Of a stretch of 58,811 nt of DNA, positions 25,999 to 33,563 are shown one piece after another (within the stretch, counting starts at the first letter, position 1; each line of letters starts with the position of its first letter). The notes below the pieces were generated by a model, which was given only the letters and a program-made list of their open reading frames with translations, had not been told where the DNA came from and did no database searches. Position numbers and translations under genes: made by a program. Source of the stretch: JBKECY01 sp047975025 (GTDB taxonomy: Bacteria > Bacillota > Clostridia > Lachnospirales > Lachnospiraceae). The stretch is from contig JBKECY010000027.1 of the NCBI GenBank assembly GCA_047975025.1, positions 1 to 58,811 of the forward strand, in the 5' to 3' direction.

Positions 25999-26997
25999 CT
26001 ACTGCCAGCTGTCAATTGTTTCTTGCGCCTCTTCGACTGTCACCAGATGAGAATCAAGATATACTTTTTTCTCTGTGATTTCCTGACCGTCCTGGATGTA
26101 AGCAACTGCCTGATCAAATGCATATTCAGCAATCTGCAGAGGTACCTGTGCTGCCACAGCTGTGAACTCTCCATCCAGTAATGCCTGCTTGCCATCCGGA
26201 GATGCATCAATGCTGTAGACACCAATGCTTCCTACTTTGTTGGCCGCCTTAACTGCGGCTGCAGCTCCAAGGGCGGAAGGGTCGTTGATGCAGAAGAATG
26301 CCTGAATGTCAGGGTTGGCAATAATAATATCCTCTGCAAGTGCCATGGAAGCATCTAGTGCAGCTTCGCCATCCTGCTGCGCAACGATATCAAACTTGTC
26401 TTTGTTGTCTCCCAATCCATCCAGGAAACCATTGACACGATCCACACAGCTTTCATTGGAAGGGAAGTCCAAAATAGCAATCTGTGCTCCGTCCGGATAA
26501 TCTTTTGCCATCTGCTCACCGACAAGCTGACCTGCCATAAATGCATTGGTACCGACGAACTCTGTGACAAATGCCTCTATATCATCTTCAATGACAGCTG
26601 TATCCACATTAAAAATCGGAATTCCTGCATCACTTATTTCAGCCAGACCGGAAGTGATACCTGCGGAATCTACCGGAATTATAAATACTGCATCGTAACC
26701 ACTGTTTGCCACATCTGACAACTGGCTAAGCTGTGTGTTCAAATCATAGTCAGGATCCAGACATGTGTACTCAATATTGTTTTCCTTGCAAAGTTCGCTT
26801 AATTTGGAATCAATTGAACTTTGAAACGTATTGTTCAACGTATTCGTACAAAAAGCAAATGACAACTCCTGTGAAGTGTCCTGTGCTTCTGTTTGTGTAT
26901 CCGTTCCGGTTCCGCTGCTATCGTTTGCTGAACCGCATCCGACTAATAATCCTGCTGCCAGACAAATACTCATGCCTAATGCCACTATTCTTTTCAT
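25999..26997 (-). CDS. Sugar ABC transporter substrate-binding lipoprotein
   Basis: A 333-residue lipoprotein: signal peptide with lipobox LLVGC (Cys about residue 20), an acidic linker, and a periplasmic-binding-protein type 1 fold (AFCTNTLNNTFQSSIDSKL, DAVFIIPVDSAGI, ILDFPSNESCVDRVNGFLDG, FFCINDPSALGAAAAV). This is the ribose/galactose-binding class of CUT2 importers, here anchored to the outer face of the membrane. It is the first gene of the operon. The ATG at 26997 with GGAGG nine bases before it is preferred over two upstream in-frame ATG codons. Confidence 0.92.
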   Translation of the reverse strand: MKRIVALGMSICLAAGLLVGCGSANDSSGTGTDTQTEAQDTSQELSFAFCTNTLNNTFQSSIDSKLSELCKENNIEYTCLDPDYDLNTQLSQLSDVANSGYDAVFIIPVDSAGITSGLAEISDAGIPIFNVDTAVIEDDIEAFVTEFVGTNAFMAGQLVGEQMAKDYPDGAQIAILDFPSNESCVDRVNGFLDGLGDNKDKFDIVAQQDGEAALDASMALAEDIIIANPDIQAFFCINDPSALGAAAAVKAANKVGSIGVYSIDASPDGKQALLDGEFTAVAAQVPLQIAEYAFDQAVAYIQDGQEITEKKVYLDSHLVTVEEAQETIDSWQ

Positions 26998-27069
26998 ATT
27001 GTTCATCCTCCACATACATTAATTTACAAAGTTTCAGGTTTGCTGTCTTGACTTGTAAAAGCCGGCTTG

Positions 27070-27157
27070 TTACGTAAATTTTTACAAGACTTTCGGTTTT
27101 ACCCGTTCTTTTTGCTTTGTTTACGTAAAATATATCTTTTTTTCTTCTTTACGTCAA
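27070..27157 (-). promoter_or_regulatory. Fructoside operon promoter with three TTTACGTAAA-type operators
   Basis: A promoter TTGACG (27152-27157), 17 bases, TATATT (27129-27134) points into the transport operon. Three CG-centred palindromes overlap or flank it: 27148-27157 (TTTACGTCAA on the plus strand, includes the -35), 27120-27129 (perfect TTTACGTAAA, touching the -10 and the start site), and 27070-27077 (TTACGTAA, in the leader). Such CG-centred palindromes are the usual shape of LacI-family operators; the regulator encoded next door is the likely ligand. Confidence 0.75.
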
Positions 27158-27202
27158 TACTTCACAGATTCTTTTTTGATTTTCATGATTTTTGACAAAA
27201 TA

Positions 27203-27237
27203 AAATAAAGGGTTTAGCGGAATCGCACCCTTTATTT
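27203..27237 (-). terminator. Terminator after the LacI-type regulator gene
   Basis: A ten-pair stem (AAATAAAGGG / CCCTTTATTT, arms 27203-27212 and 27228-27237) followed by TATTTTG on the minus strand. Confidence 0.75.
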
Positions 27238-27243
27238 CACTTT

Positions 27244-27253
27244 TTTACGTAAA
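27244..27253. promoter_or_regulatory. Fourth TTTACGTAAA palindrome
   Basis: A perfect TTTACGTAAA three bases beyond the regulator stop codon, about 115 bases from the promoter-proximal copies. It could serve as an auxiliary operator for DNA looping. Confidence 0.55.
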
Positions 27254-27255
27254 TT

Positions 27256-29256
27256 TTATTTTGGTAGAAGTTCGTCCGGAATCGTTTCATGCAATACATC
27301 TTTCCAGGCCCGCCTTAGCTGTTTGGGATACACTTCATATGGCTGTACGCCCACATATTTGGGAACCTGATCGCTTACAAGGGATTTGGCTACAACCAGC
27401 GCTGCCGCCCGCCCTTGTTCATAGGGCTTCTGTGCACTCAGCCCCTTTACGATTCCCTCTTCCATATAGCTGGCAATTTCATAGTCGAGATCCGTTGTAA
27501 ATACAGCAATATCAGTACGTTTGAGTTCCTTTAATGCTTTGATTACTTTTAGCGCCGGCTGATCCCAGCTTACATATAAGGCACAGATTTCAGGGAACTC
27601 TTCTAAAATATCTTTGCACAGCTGGTACGCATTATCGATCTGCTTAAAGCCGCGGCTCACAACTATATCGATTGCGGCATAATCGTCCATGACGACCTTT
27701 TGGGCCGCAGCATCTCTGGCACTCGTACCATAAAACACTGCCCCATGATTGATAAAGCCTACCTTGGCAGAGGGTGTTTTGCGAAGATGTTCCCCCATCA
27801 TCCTGCCTACACTTGTGCCATTCTCCCATTCGTTGACTGATACACAGGATACATAACTGTTTCTCCATAGATTCTCCGGTACATTGCTTAGAAATACCAG
27901 CTTTGTCACTTTCGACAGTTCCTGAAACTTGGCTGCAGTTGCCTTATCATCCGTAGGGATGGCAATCACCGCATCCGGCTGCTGTATTCGGATTCCTTCC
28001 AGCTGCATGATCTGCAGCTGTGCGTCAAAGCGAGCATCCATAACCGAGACCACATCTATACCAAAGAGTTCCAGTTCATCACGAATTCCCTGTTCATGAA
28101 GTGCTGCCCATGCAGTACCTGTATAGTGAAAGGAAATAGCGACTCTGTATTTTCCGCTTCTTAGTCTGCTCTTCTCTTCCGGGCTTATTACAATTTCTTC
28201 CGGTGCTACCGCTTTTTCCCCGAACGGCCCATTGTCCAGCATCCGGGTAGATTTACGTATATGCAGCTCAACATCTGCATAGCGCTCTCTTGAAATCACT
28301 TTACCGGTATTTATTTTTTCAAACAACATGTTCACAGCAAGACGGCTTAATCCCATAACATCCCGGTCTAATGTAGTAAGAGGCGGCATCACGACCTCAC
28401 ACCAGCCATCCGCACCGAATCCCACAATTGAGAGCTCACCGGGACATTCGATTCCCATATCCCGAATTGTCTTGACCAGAAGCAGCGTAAGGCGGTTTCC
28501 GCTTGTAATCACTGCGGTTGGCTGTGTCCGATTCAACGCTTTCTTAATATAGAACTGGCACTTATCATCATCCTGCGCCAGATCTATATCTGCAATGTTG
28601 GCATAATTTGTATTCAGTTGATTTTGCTCCAGGGCCTGTACAAATCCCTTGGTACGCTCATCTCGTGTCGTGCTTTCCGTATTTTCTCTTAGGAACAGCA
28701 GATTCTTATGTCCGCAGTTAATCAGGTAACTGCTTCCTTTATAGATCGCATCTCTGTCTCTGAATTCAACAGCATCTATATTTTCACCAAAAATATTCCG
28801 TTCCATACACACGAACGGAATTTGGGATTCAATTAATTTTTTGTAGTAGACCGGGTCATCGCTCACCGGAGCCAGCAATATACCCGCAATCCTTTTGTCC
28901 ATGAGCAGATGTGACAAGATCTGCTCTTCTTCATGCAGATCATCATTACTGGTACAAATGTAGAACTGGTAGCCCTGATCACTAATAAATTTCTTTAGAT
29001 GAGTTGCCTGATTTCTATAAACTGAGCTTTCGATATCTGGAAAAACAGCCATAATCACTGACTTTTTTCCCGTCTTTAACCCACGCTCTCTGGCTGTCAC
29101 CTTCTCAATATAACCGCTTTCCTCCATCGCCTGTTCCACACGAGCCGCCAGCTCGGGCTTAACGTATCTGGTACGGTTAATCACATGTGACACTGTTGCT
29201 ATTGACACTCCAGCCATCTCGGCCACTTGCTTGATCGTAACTTTTCCTTTACTCAT
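27256..29256 (-). CDS. LacI-family regulator with two ligand-binding domains
   Basis: A 666-residue regulator, about twice the usual 330-350. Residues 1-60 are the LacI helix-turn-helix and hinge (VTIKQVAEMAGVSIATVSHVINRTRYVKPEL). Residues about 65-340 form a first sugar-sensor domain (VIMAVFPDIESSVYRNQ, IAGILLAPVSDDPVYY, TRDERTKGFVQALEQ, LSIVGFGADGW). A second periplasmic-binding-protein-like domain (about 370-650) starts RVAISFHYTGTAWAALHEQG and continues with PDAVIAIPTDDKATAA, KVGFINHGAVFYGTSARDAAA and CALYVSWDQPALKVIKAL, resembling the ribose-binding type of the ABC receptor rather than a LacI core. It reads toward the importer operon and probably controls it. Confidence 0.9.
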   Translation of the reverse strand: MSKGKVTIKQVAEMAGVSIATVSHVINRTRYVKPELAARVEQAMEESGYIEKVTARERGLKTGKKSVIMAVFPDIESSVYRNQATHLKKFISDQGYQFYICTSNDDLHEEEQILSHLLMDKRIAGILLAPVSDDPVYYKKLIESQIPFVCMERNIFGENIDAVEFRDRDAIYKGSSYLINCGHKNLLFLRENTESTTRDERTKGFVQALEQNQLNTNYANIADIDLAQDDDKCQFYIKKALNRTQPTAVITSGNRLTLLLVKTIRDMGIECPGELSIVGFGADGWCEVVMPPLTTLDRDVMGLSRLAVNMLFEKINTGKVISRERYADVELHIRKSTRMLDNGPFGEKAVAPEEIVISPEEKSRLRSGKYRVAISFHYTGTAWAALHEQGIRDELELFGIDVVSVMDARFDAQLQIMQLEGIRIQQPDAVIAIPTDDKATAAKFQELSKVTKLVFLSNVPENLWRNSYVSCVSVNEWENGTSVGRMMGEHLRKTPSAKVGFINHGAVFYGTSARDAAAQKVVMDDYAAIDIVVSRGFKQIDNAYQLCKDILEEFPEICALYVSWDQPALKVIKALKELKRTDIAVFTTDLDYEIASYMEEGIVKGLSAQKPYEQGRAAALVVAKSLVSDQVPKYVGVQPYEVYPKQLRRAWKDVLHETIPDELLPK

Positions 29257-29302
29257 ATGAACTTCCTTTTACTTGATTTTAAAAGGGCTTTCCTGTTCTT
29301 AC

Positions 29303-30307
29303 TTATCTTACGACCGGCGGAAATCCCACCTTTTTCTGTGCTTTTCTCAGTGTCTTCGTCGCATAATACCCTGCTTTTTGCGCATTGTTTTTGACCACAT
29401 TATCTATATACGTCTTATCCTGTGCCAGCTGTGCCGCCCGCTCCTGCAATGGTTTTAGTACGCTGATGATTGCTTCAGCTACTGCCAGCTTGAAGTCGCC
29501 GTAGCCGCGTCCCTCGAACTCCCGCTCCACCTGCGCCGGTGTCACGCCCAGGCAGGCACTGTATATGTCAATTAAGTTCTTAACGCCCGGCTGCTCATCG
29601 CTATAACGTACCTGCGAGAGAGAATCTGTCACAGCACGTTTGCATTTGCGCACGATAGTATCGGTATCATCCATCAGATAGATACTGGCATTGGGATTCT
29701 CATCGGACTTAGACATTTTCTTCGCCGGATCCTGCAGACTCATAATCTTGGCGCCTACTTTGCCTATATATGCTTCCGGTACGGTAAAGGTGTCGCCGTA
29801 CAGGTTGTTAAAGCGTATTGCAAGATCGCGGGTCAGCTCAAGATGCTGCATCTGGTCAATACCGACCGGTACCAGATCCGACTGGTACAATAGGATATCG
29901 GCTACCATCAACACTGGATAGGTGAACAGCCCTGCATTGATATTGTCCGCATGCTTGGCGGATTTGTCCTTGAACTGGGTCATACGGTTCAGCTCCCCCA
30001 TATAGGTAAAGCAGCTCAAAATCCATGCAAGCTCCGCATGACCGGATACATGCGACTGATAATAAATACAGTTCTTCTCAGGATCGAGTCCTGCCGCAAT
30101 ATACAGCATCAAAAGCTCTCTTGAGCGTTTGCGCAGTACCGAAGGGTCCTGACGCACTGTAATCGAGTGCATATCTACCACACTATAAAAGCATTCATAT
30201 TCATCACTAAGCTGCACCCAATTCTTAAGCGCCCCCAGATAATTCCCTAATGTCAGATTTCCTGTTGCCTGCATACCGCTGAAAAGCACTTTTTTACCGT
30301 CTATCAT
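29303..30307 (-). CDS. trpS: Tryptophanyl-tRNA synthetase
   Basis: A 334-residue class Ic synthetase that charges tRNA-Trp. Signatures are SGMQATGNLTLGNYLGAL (HIGH-type motif), MVADILLYQSDLVPVGIDQMQHLELTRDLA and KKMSKSDENPNASIYL (KMSKS). No T-box is seen upstream; a plain promoter lies at 30344-30372. Confidence 0.97.
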   Translation of the reverse strand: MIDGKKVLFSGMQATGNLTLGNYLGALKNWVQLSDEYECFYSVVDMHSITVRQDPSVLRKRSRELLMLYIAAGLDPEKNCIYYQSHVSGHAELAWILSCFTYMGELNRMTQFKDKSAKHADNINAGLFTYPVLMVADILLYQSDLVPVGIDQMQHLELTRDLAIRFNNLYGDTFTVPEAYIGKVGAKIMSLQDPAKKMSKSDENPNASIYLMDDTDTIVRKCKRAVTDSLSQVRYSDEQPGVKNLIDIYSACLGVTPAQVEREFEGRGYGDFKLAVAEAIISVLKPLQERAAQLAQDKTYIDNVVKNNAQKAGYYATKTLRKAQKKVGFPPVVR

Positions 30308-30343
30308 GGTTCTCCTCCATACATTTTATTTCTCATGTTTGTA

Positions 30344-30372
30344 AGTGTATCATTGTCATTGTGCAAAGTCAA
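30344..30372 (-). promoter_or_regulatory. trpS promoter
   Basis: TTGACT (30367-30372), 17 bases, TACACT (30344-30349), about 40 bases before the trpS start. It overlaps the end of the 46-residue ORF behind dinD. Confidence 0.55.
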
Positions 30373-30496
30373 TGAACGTCTGCATTTTCGGGTATGGCTT
30401 GGCGAGTCGGCGAAGATATGGGTTGTCTTCTTTGTTTTCGACCTTTTTCAGGGAGAGTATAAATGCTTGAATAGATTCTGATTCCCCCTTATTCAT
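30356..30496 (-). CDS. 46-residue ORF overlapping the dinD end
   Basis: An open frame of 46 codons begins at an ATG eight bases before the dinD stop is complete and reads MNKGESESIQAFILSLKKV then NPYLRRLAKPYPKMQTFIDFAQ. Composition is protein-like (charged helix, then a Pro/Tyr-containing segment) and the overlap is typical of coupled genes, but no clear ribosome site is visible. It could also be the remnant of a longer accessory gene. Function unknown. Confidence 0.4.
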   Translation of the reverse strand: MNKGESESIQAFILSLKKVENKEDNPYLRRLAKPYPKMQTFIDFAQ

Positions 30497-31343
30497 CAAG
30501 CATGAGAGGCTTTTTGGCCTCTCTTAGTTTCTTGATTTCTTCCCGTTCGATAACTTGAATGCTTTTGTCCGGCGTGGGCAAATCCTCTGGCGGTGTGTTG
30601 CCGACCTCTATAATGCCCCTTCGAATTTTCTCAGCTATCATGTAATGGATGTTGTTTGCTTCGGCGGCAGACGAAGCACCGTCCCTTTTCAGCTTTTCCT
30701 CGGTTTGCGATATTCGAAAGAGATTGGCGATGAGCTCCGTGCTACCCATGAAATCAAGAATTTTCTCGTCTTCTTTGAGACCTTTTTTCGCATGGATATC
30801 TGCAACGGTCATGCCACCGTATAGCCCCATGTAGCCAGAGTTTTGGAAAATGGCAAACTCATCATTTGTAATCACACCGGCATCCCGCGCCGCTTCGGCG
30901 AGAAGCTGATTCCATTGTTTGATGTTGCCGCGCGCCACAAGGCGCTTATTACTCTCATCAAGGCGTTCAAAAGCGTCGGCAACCTCAGCACGACGGGTTT
31001 GAATGGCAAAATAGGTCTGCCCAAGGGCAATAATTTCTTTGCGTGGATCTCCATTTTGCACGATGAGATAACAGGCATAGCGCGTGAGCCGATAATCTTT
31101 TACAAAGCGATTTGTCTTACTGCCTATCTCGACCATTTTGCTGACCTCGGCAAAATGGTCATGGACATCATAACCGCTATTTTTGCAAGCAAGCATAGCA
31201 CGGTCTAAAACCTTTTGGAAGTTCCTCCATTGCACATACTCAAGCACAGAAGCAAGTTCGCGGGCAAACCATAACTCCACGCCGTCCTCGCTGTGCTTGA
31301 TGCCCTCAAAGGACGTATACTCTTTTGCGTTTAAATTTGCCAT
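30489..31343 (-). CDS. dinD: DNA damage-inducible protein D
   Basis: A 284-residue DinD protein: an N-terminal BRO-N-like domain (GVELWFARELASVLEYVQWRNFQKVLDRA), the conserved stretch VKDYRLTRYACYLIVQNGDPRKEIIALGQTYFA split across about residues 82-115, and the C-terminal GGMTVADIHAKKGL. In E. coli dinD is LexA-controlled and its product inhibits RecA filaments. No clear LexA box is seen at the promoter here (31417-31445). The gene is patchily distributed among bacteria and is often carried on accessory DNA. Confidence 0.92.
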   Translation of the reverse strand: MANLNAKEYTSFEGIKHSEDGVELWFARELASVLEYVQWRNFQKVLDRAMLACKNSGYDVHDHFAEVSKMVEIGSKTNRFVKDYRLTRYACYLIVQNGDPRKEIIALGQTYFAIQTRRAEVADAFERLDESNKRLVARGNIKQWNQLLAEAARDAGVITNDEFAIFQNSGYMGLYGGMTVADIHAKKGLKEDEKILDFMGSTELIANLFRISQTEEKLKRDGASSAAEANNIHYMIAEKIRRGIIEVGNTPPEDLPTPDKSIQVIEREEIKKLREAKKPLMLDE

Positions 31344-31416
31344 TTTCTTTCCTCCAATTTAGGCGACAGCGTCGCTGATTTCTATTTTTTACTATACAAG
31401 CAAATCCCACCAAACC

Positions 31417-31445
31417 ATTATAACGTACGAAAATTCCAAACTCAA
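31417..31445 (-). promoter_or_regulatory. dinD promoter
   Basis: TTGAGT (31440-31445), 17 bases, TATAAT (31417-31422). A TCGTACG sequence occupies the spacer but does not match the Firmicutes LexA box. Confidence 0.6.
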
Positions 31446-31477
31446 TCTCTTTATTCTCAGTTAAGGAGAAAACAAGA

Positions 31478-31600
31478 ATGAGAAATCAGCCGAATCGGCA
31501 CGGAGCAGAAAAAGCTACCGTGCCGGTATTTTTTGCTACAAAAAAGGTCGATACCAAAAGAACACGGTTGTATCCCTTCCGTATCTCTGCTAAAATATAA
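31478..31600 (+). CDS. Short leader ORF upstream of luxS (40 codons)
   Basis: A 40-codon ORF starting MRNQPNRHGAEKATVPVFFA, preceded by AAGGAG eight bases upstream, ends 41 bases before luxS. It contains a terminator-like hairpin (31496-31534). The very basic product resembles nothing I know. It may be a leader peptide controlling luxS, or the stub of a lost gene. Confidence 0.4.
   Translation: MRNQPNRHGAEKATVPVFFATKKVDTKRTRLYPFRISAKI
31496..31534 (+). terminator. Terminator-like hairpin inside the luxS leader
   Basis: CGGCACGG (31496-31503) pairs perfectly with CCGTGCCG (31518-31525), extended inward by AGC/GCT, and is followed by TATTTTTTG on the plus strand. It lies about 110 bases before luxS and within the short leader ORF, an attenuator-like arrangement. 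Confidence 0.65.
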
Positions 31601-31641
31601 AGCATCACAAATTATTGAAACTTCCTACAAGGAGAAAATCT

Positions 31642-32121
31642 ATGGAAAAAATAGCAAGTTTTACAATTGATCATTTGAAATTACAGCCCGGTCTGTATGT
31701 ATCCCGCCAGGATCAGGTCGGGACAGAGACCATCACTACGTTTGACATCCGTATGACCTCCCCGAATGAAGAGCCTGTCATGAATACAGCAGAGCTGCAC
31801 GCCATTGAGCATGTTGCCGCCACATTTCTTCGGAATCATCCGGTATACAAAGATAAAATCATCTATTTCGGCCCCATGGGCTGCCGCACAGGCAATTATC
31901 TGCTGCTAAACGGCGACCTGACTTCTGCCGAAATCGCTCCGCTGATTACAGAAATGTTTGAATTCGTGCGTGACTTTACGGGAGAAATTCCCGGAGCCTC
32001 TGCGAAAGACTGCGGGAATTATCTGGATATGAATCTTCCTATGGCGAAGTATCTGGCGAAGAAATATCTGGATCAGGTGCTCTACCAACTGACGGAGGAC
32101 AAGCTTGTCTATCCAGCATGA
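31642..32121 (+). CDS. luxS: S-ribosylhomocysteine lyase LuxS
   Basis: A 159-residue metalloenzyme that splits S-ribosylhomocysteine to homocysteine and DPD, the precursor of autoinducer-2. The metal ligands are His53 and His57 (ELHAIEH) and Cys124 (AKDCGNY); the catalytic Cys81 is in PMGCRTG. Start ATG follows AAGGAG. It is convergent with hydG, whose stop is only twelve bases away, with no terminator visible between them. Confidence 0.97.
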   Translation: MEKIASFTIDHLKLQPGLYVSRQDQVGTETITTFDIRMTSPNEEPVMNTAELHAIEHVAATFLRNHPVYKDKIIYFGPMGCRTGNYLLLNGDLTSAEIAPLITEMFEFVRDFTGEIPGASAKDCGNYLDMNLPMAKYLAKKYLDQVLYQLTEDKLVYPA

Positions 32122-32132
32122 GCCACTGACTG

Positions 32133-33551
32133 CTAAAATCTGAAATCACGTTTGCCATGTTCAATCGCTACCAGGTTGGACATGGCAATTTCTTTGGTTT
32201 TTTCTCTCGGAATCTTAGCAATCTCATCCGTAATCAGACGCTCTCCTAAGAGTTTTGTCTCCGGGCGTGCATAATCTTCCAGGTATTCCTTAAGCGTCAT
32301 CAGTGCATTCGGCTGACAGCAGTTGGCAATCTGACCTGATTTGACCAGACTCATAAAGCGGTCTCCGGTACGCCCTTCACGGTAGCAGGCAGTACAGAAA
32401 CTGGGGATATAGCCCAGTTCCAGCAGCCAGTCTACAACTTCATCCAGACTGCGTGTATCACTGACATCGAACTGCGCAGTCGTCACTTCCTCTTCACTGC
32501 CCGGGATATACCCTCCCACACTGGTACGTGAACCGCCGCTGATCTGCGATACTCCCAAATCCAGCACTTTTTCTCTGGTCTGTCTGGACTCCCGCGTGGA
32601 TACGATCATTCCGGTATAGGGAACCGCCATGCGCAGCACTGTTACGATTTTTTCAAAAATCTCGTCCGATACGGCATTCGAGAAATCTGACGTATCAATG
32701 TCATCCGCCGGACAGATTCTCGGCACGCTTAACGTATGCGGACCAACACCAAATGCGGCCTCGAGATGCTCCGCGTGCATGAGTAGGCCTATGAAATCAT
32801 AGCGGTACGTCTCAAGTCCGAAGAGTACTCCGCAGCCCACATCATCAATACCGCCTTCCATGGCGCGGTCCATGGCTTCCGTATGGTACTCGTAGTTGCT
32901 CTTAGGGCCTGTCGGATGCAGTGCTTCATAATTCTGTTTATGATATGTCTCCTGAAACAAGATGTAGGTTCCGATTCCTGCCTCTGCCAACTTGGTATAA
33001 TTCTCGACCGTAGTGGCGGCAATGTTGACATTCACACGACGGATGGCACCATTCTTGTGATGAATCTTGTAGATGGTCTCAATGCTTTCGAGTATATAGT
33101 CCAGCGGGTTATTCTGCGGGTCCTCGCCGGCTTCTAATGCCAGCCGCTTATGTCCCATATCTTGTAGGGCGATTACTTCTCTGCGGATTTCCTCCTGCGT
33201 GAGTTTTTTCCGGGCTATATGCTGATTCTTTCTATGATAGGGGCAGTAGACGCATCCGTTAATACAATAGTTCGACAGATACAATGGTGCGAACATTACG
33301 ATACGATTGCCGTATAGCTTTTGTTTGATTTCACGTGCTGTGTGTTTCATCTGCTCGATCATCGTGTCATCCGTACATTCCAAAAGCAGCGCCGCCTCTC
33401 TGTGCGTAAGTCCCTTGCAGTCTTTCGCACGTTCGATCAGGCGCTCCATACAGGTGGTATCACCTTTGTGCCTGGCGGCCCAAGCCATAGTCTCCTGGAT
33501 TTCTTCATCTGAGATGAATTCTGTTGCCTTTTTGGATTTTACATCATACAT
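32133..33551 (-). CDS. hydG: [FeFe] hydrogenase H-cluster maturase HydG
   Basis: A 472-residue radical SAM tyrosine lyase that makes the CO and CN ligands of the hydrogenase H-cluster. The SAM cluster motif is CINGCVYC (Cys96, Cys100, Cys103). The C-terminal auxiliary cluster region is CTACYREGRTG...CCQPNA, matching the CX2C...C layout of HydG rather than ThiH. It follows hydE by thirteen bases. Confidence 0.96.
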   Translation of the reverse strand: MYDVKSKKATEFISDEEIQETMAWAARHKGDTTCMERLIERAKDCKGLTHREAALLLECTDDTMIEQMKHTAREIKQKLYGNRIVMFAPLYLSNYCINGCVYCPYHRKNQHIARKKLTQEEIRREVIALQDMGHKRLALEAGEDPQNNPLDYILESIETIYKIHHKNGAIRRVNVNIAATTVENYTKLAEAGIGTYILFQETYHKQNYEALHPTGPKSNYEYHTEAMDRAMEGGIDDVGCGVLFGLETYRYDFIGLLMHAEHLEAAFGVGPHTLSVPRICPADDIDTSDFSNAVSDEIFEKIVTVLRMAVPYTGMIVSTRESRQTREKVLDLGVSQISGGSRTSVGGYIPGSEEEVTTAQFDVSDTRSLDEVVDWLLELGYIPSFCTACYREGRTGDRFMSLVKSGQIANCCQPNALMTLKEYLEDYARPETKLLGERLITDEIAKIPREKTKEIAMSNLVAIEHGKRDFRF

Positions 33552-33563
33552 CGTTACCTTCTC

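Noticed and set aside
30308..30488. Tryptophan T-box or trp attenuator before trpS
   Set aside because: No T-box sequence or Trp-codon leader peptide is present.
31417..31445. LexA box at the dinD promoter
   Set aside because: TCGTACG and flanks do not match the CGAACNNNNGTTCG type consensus.
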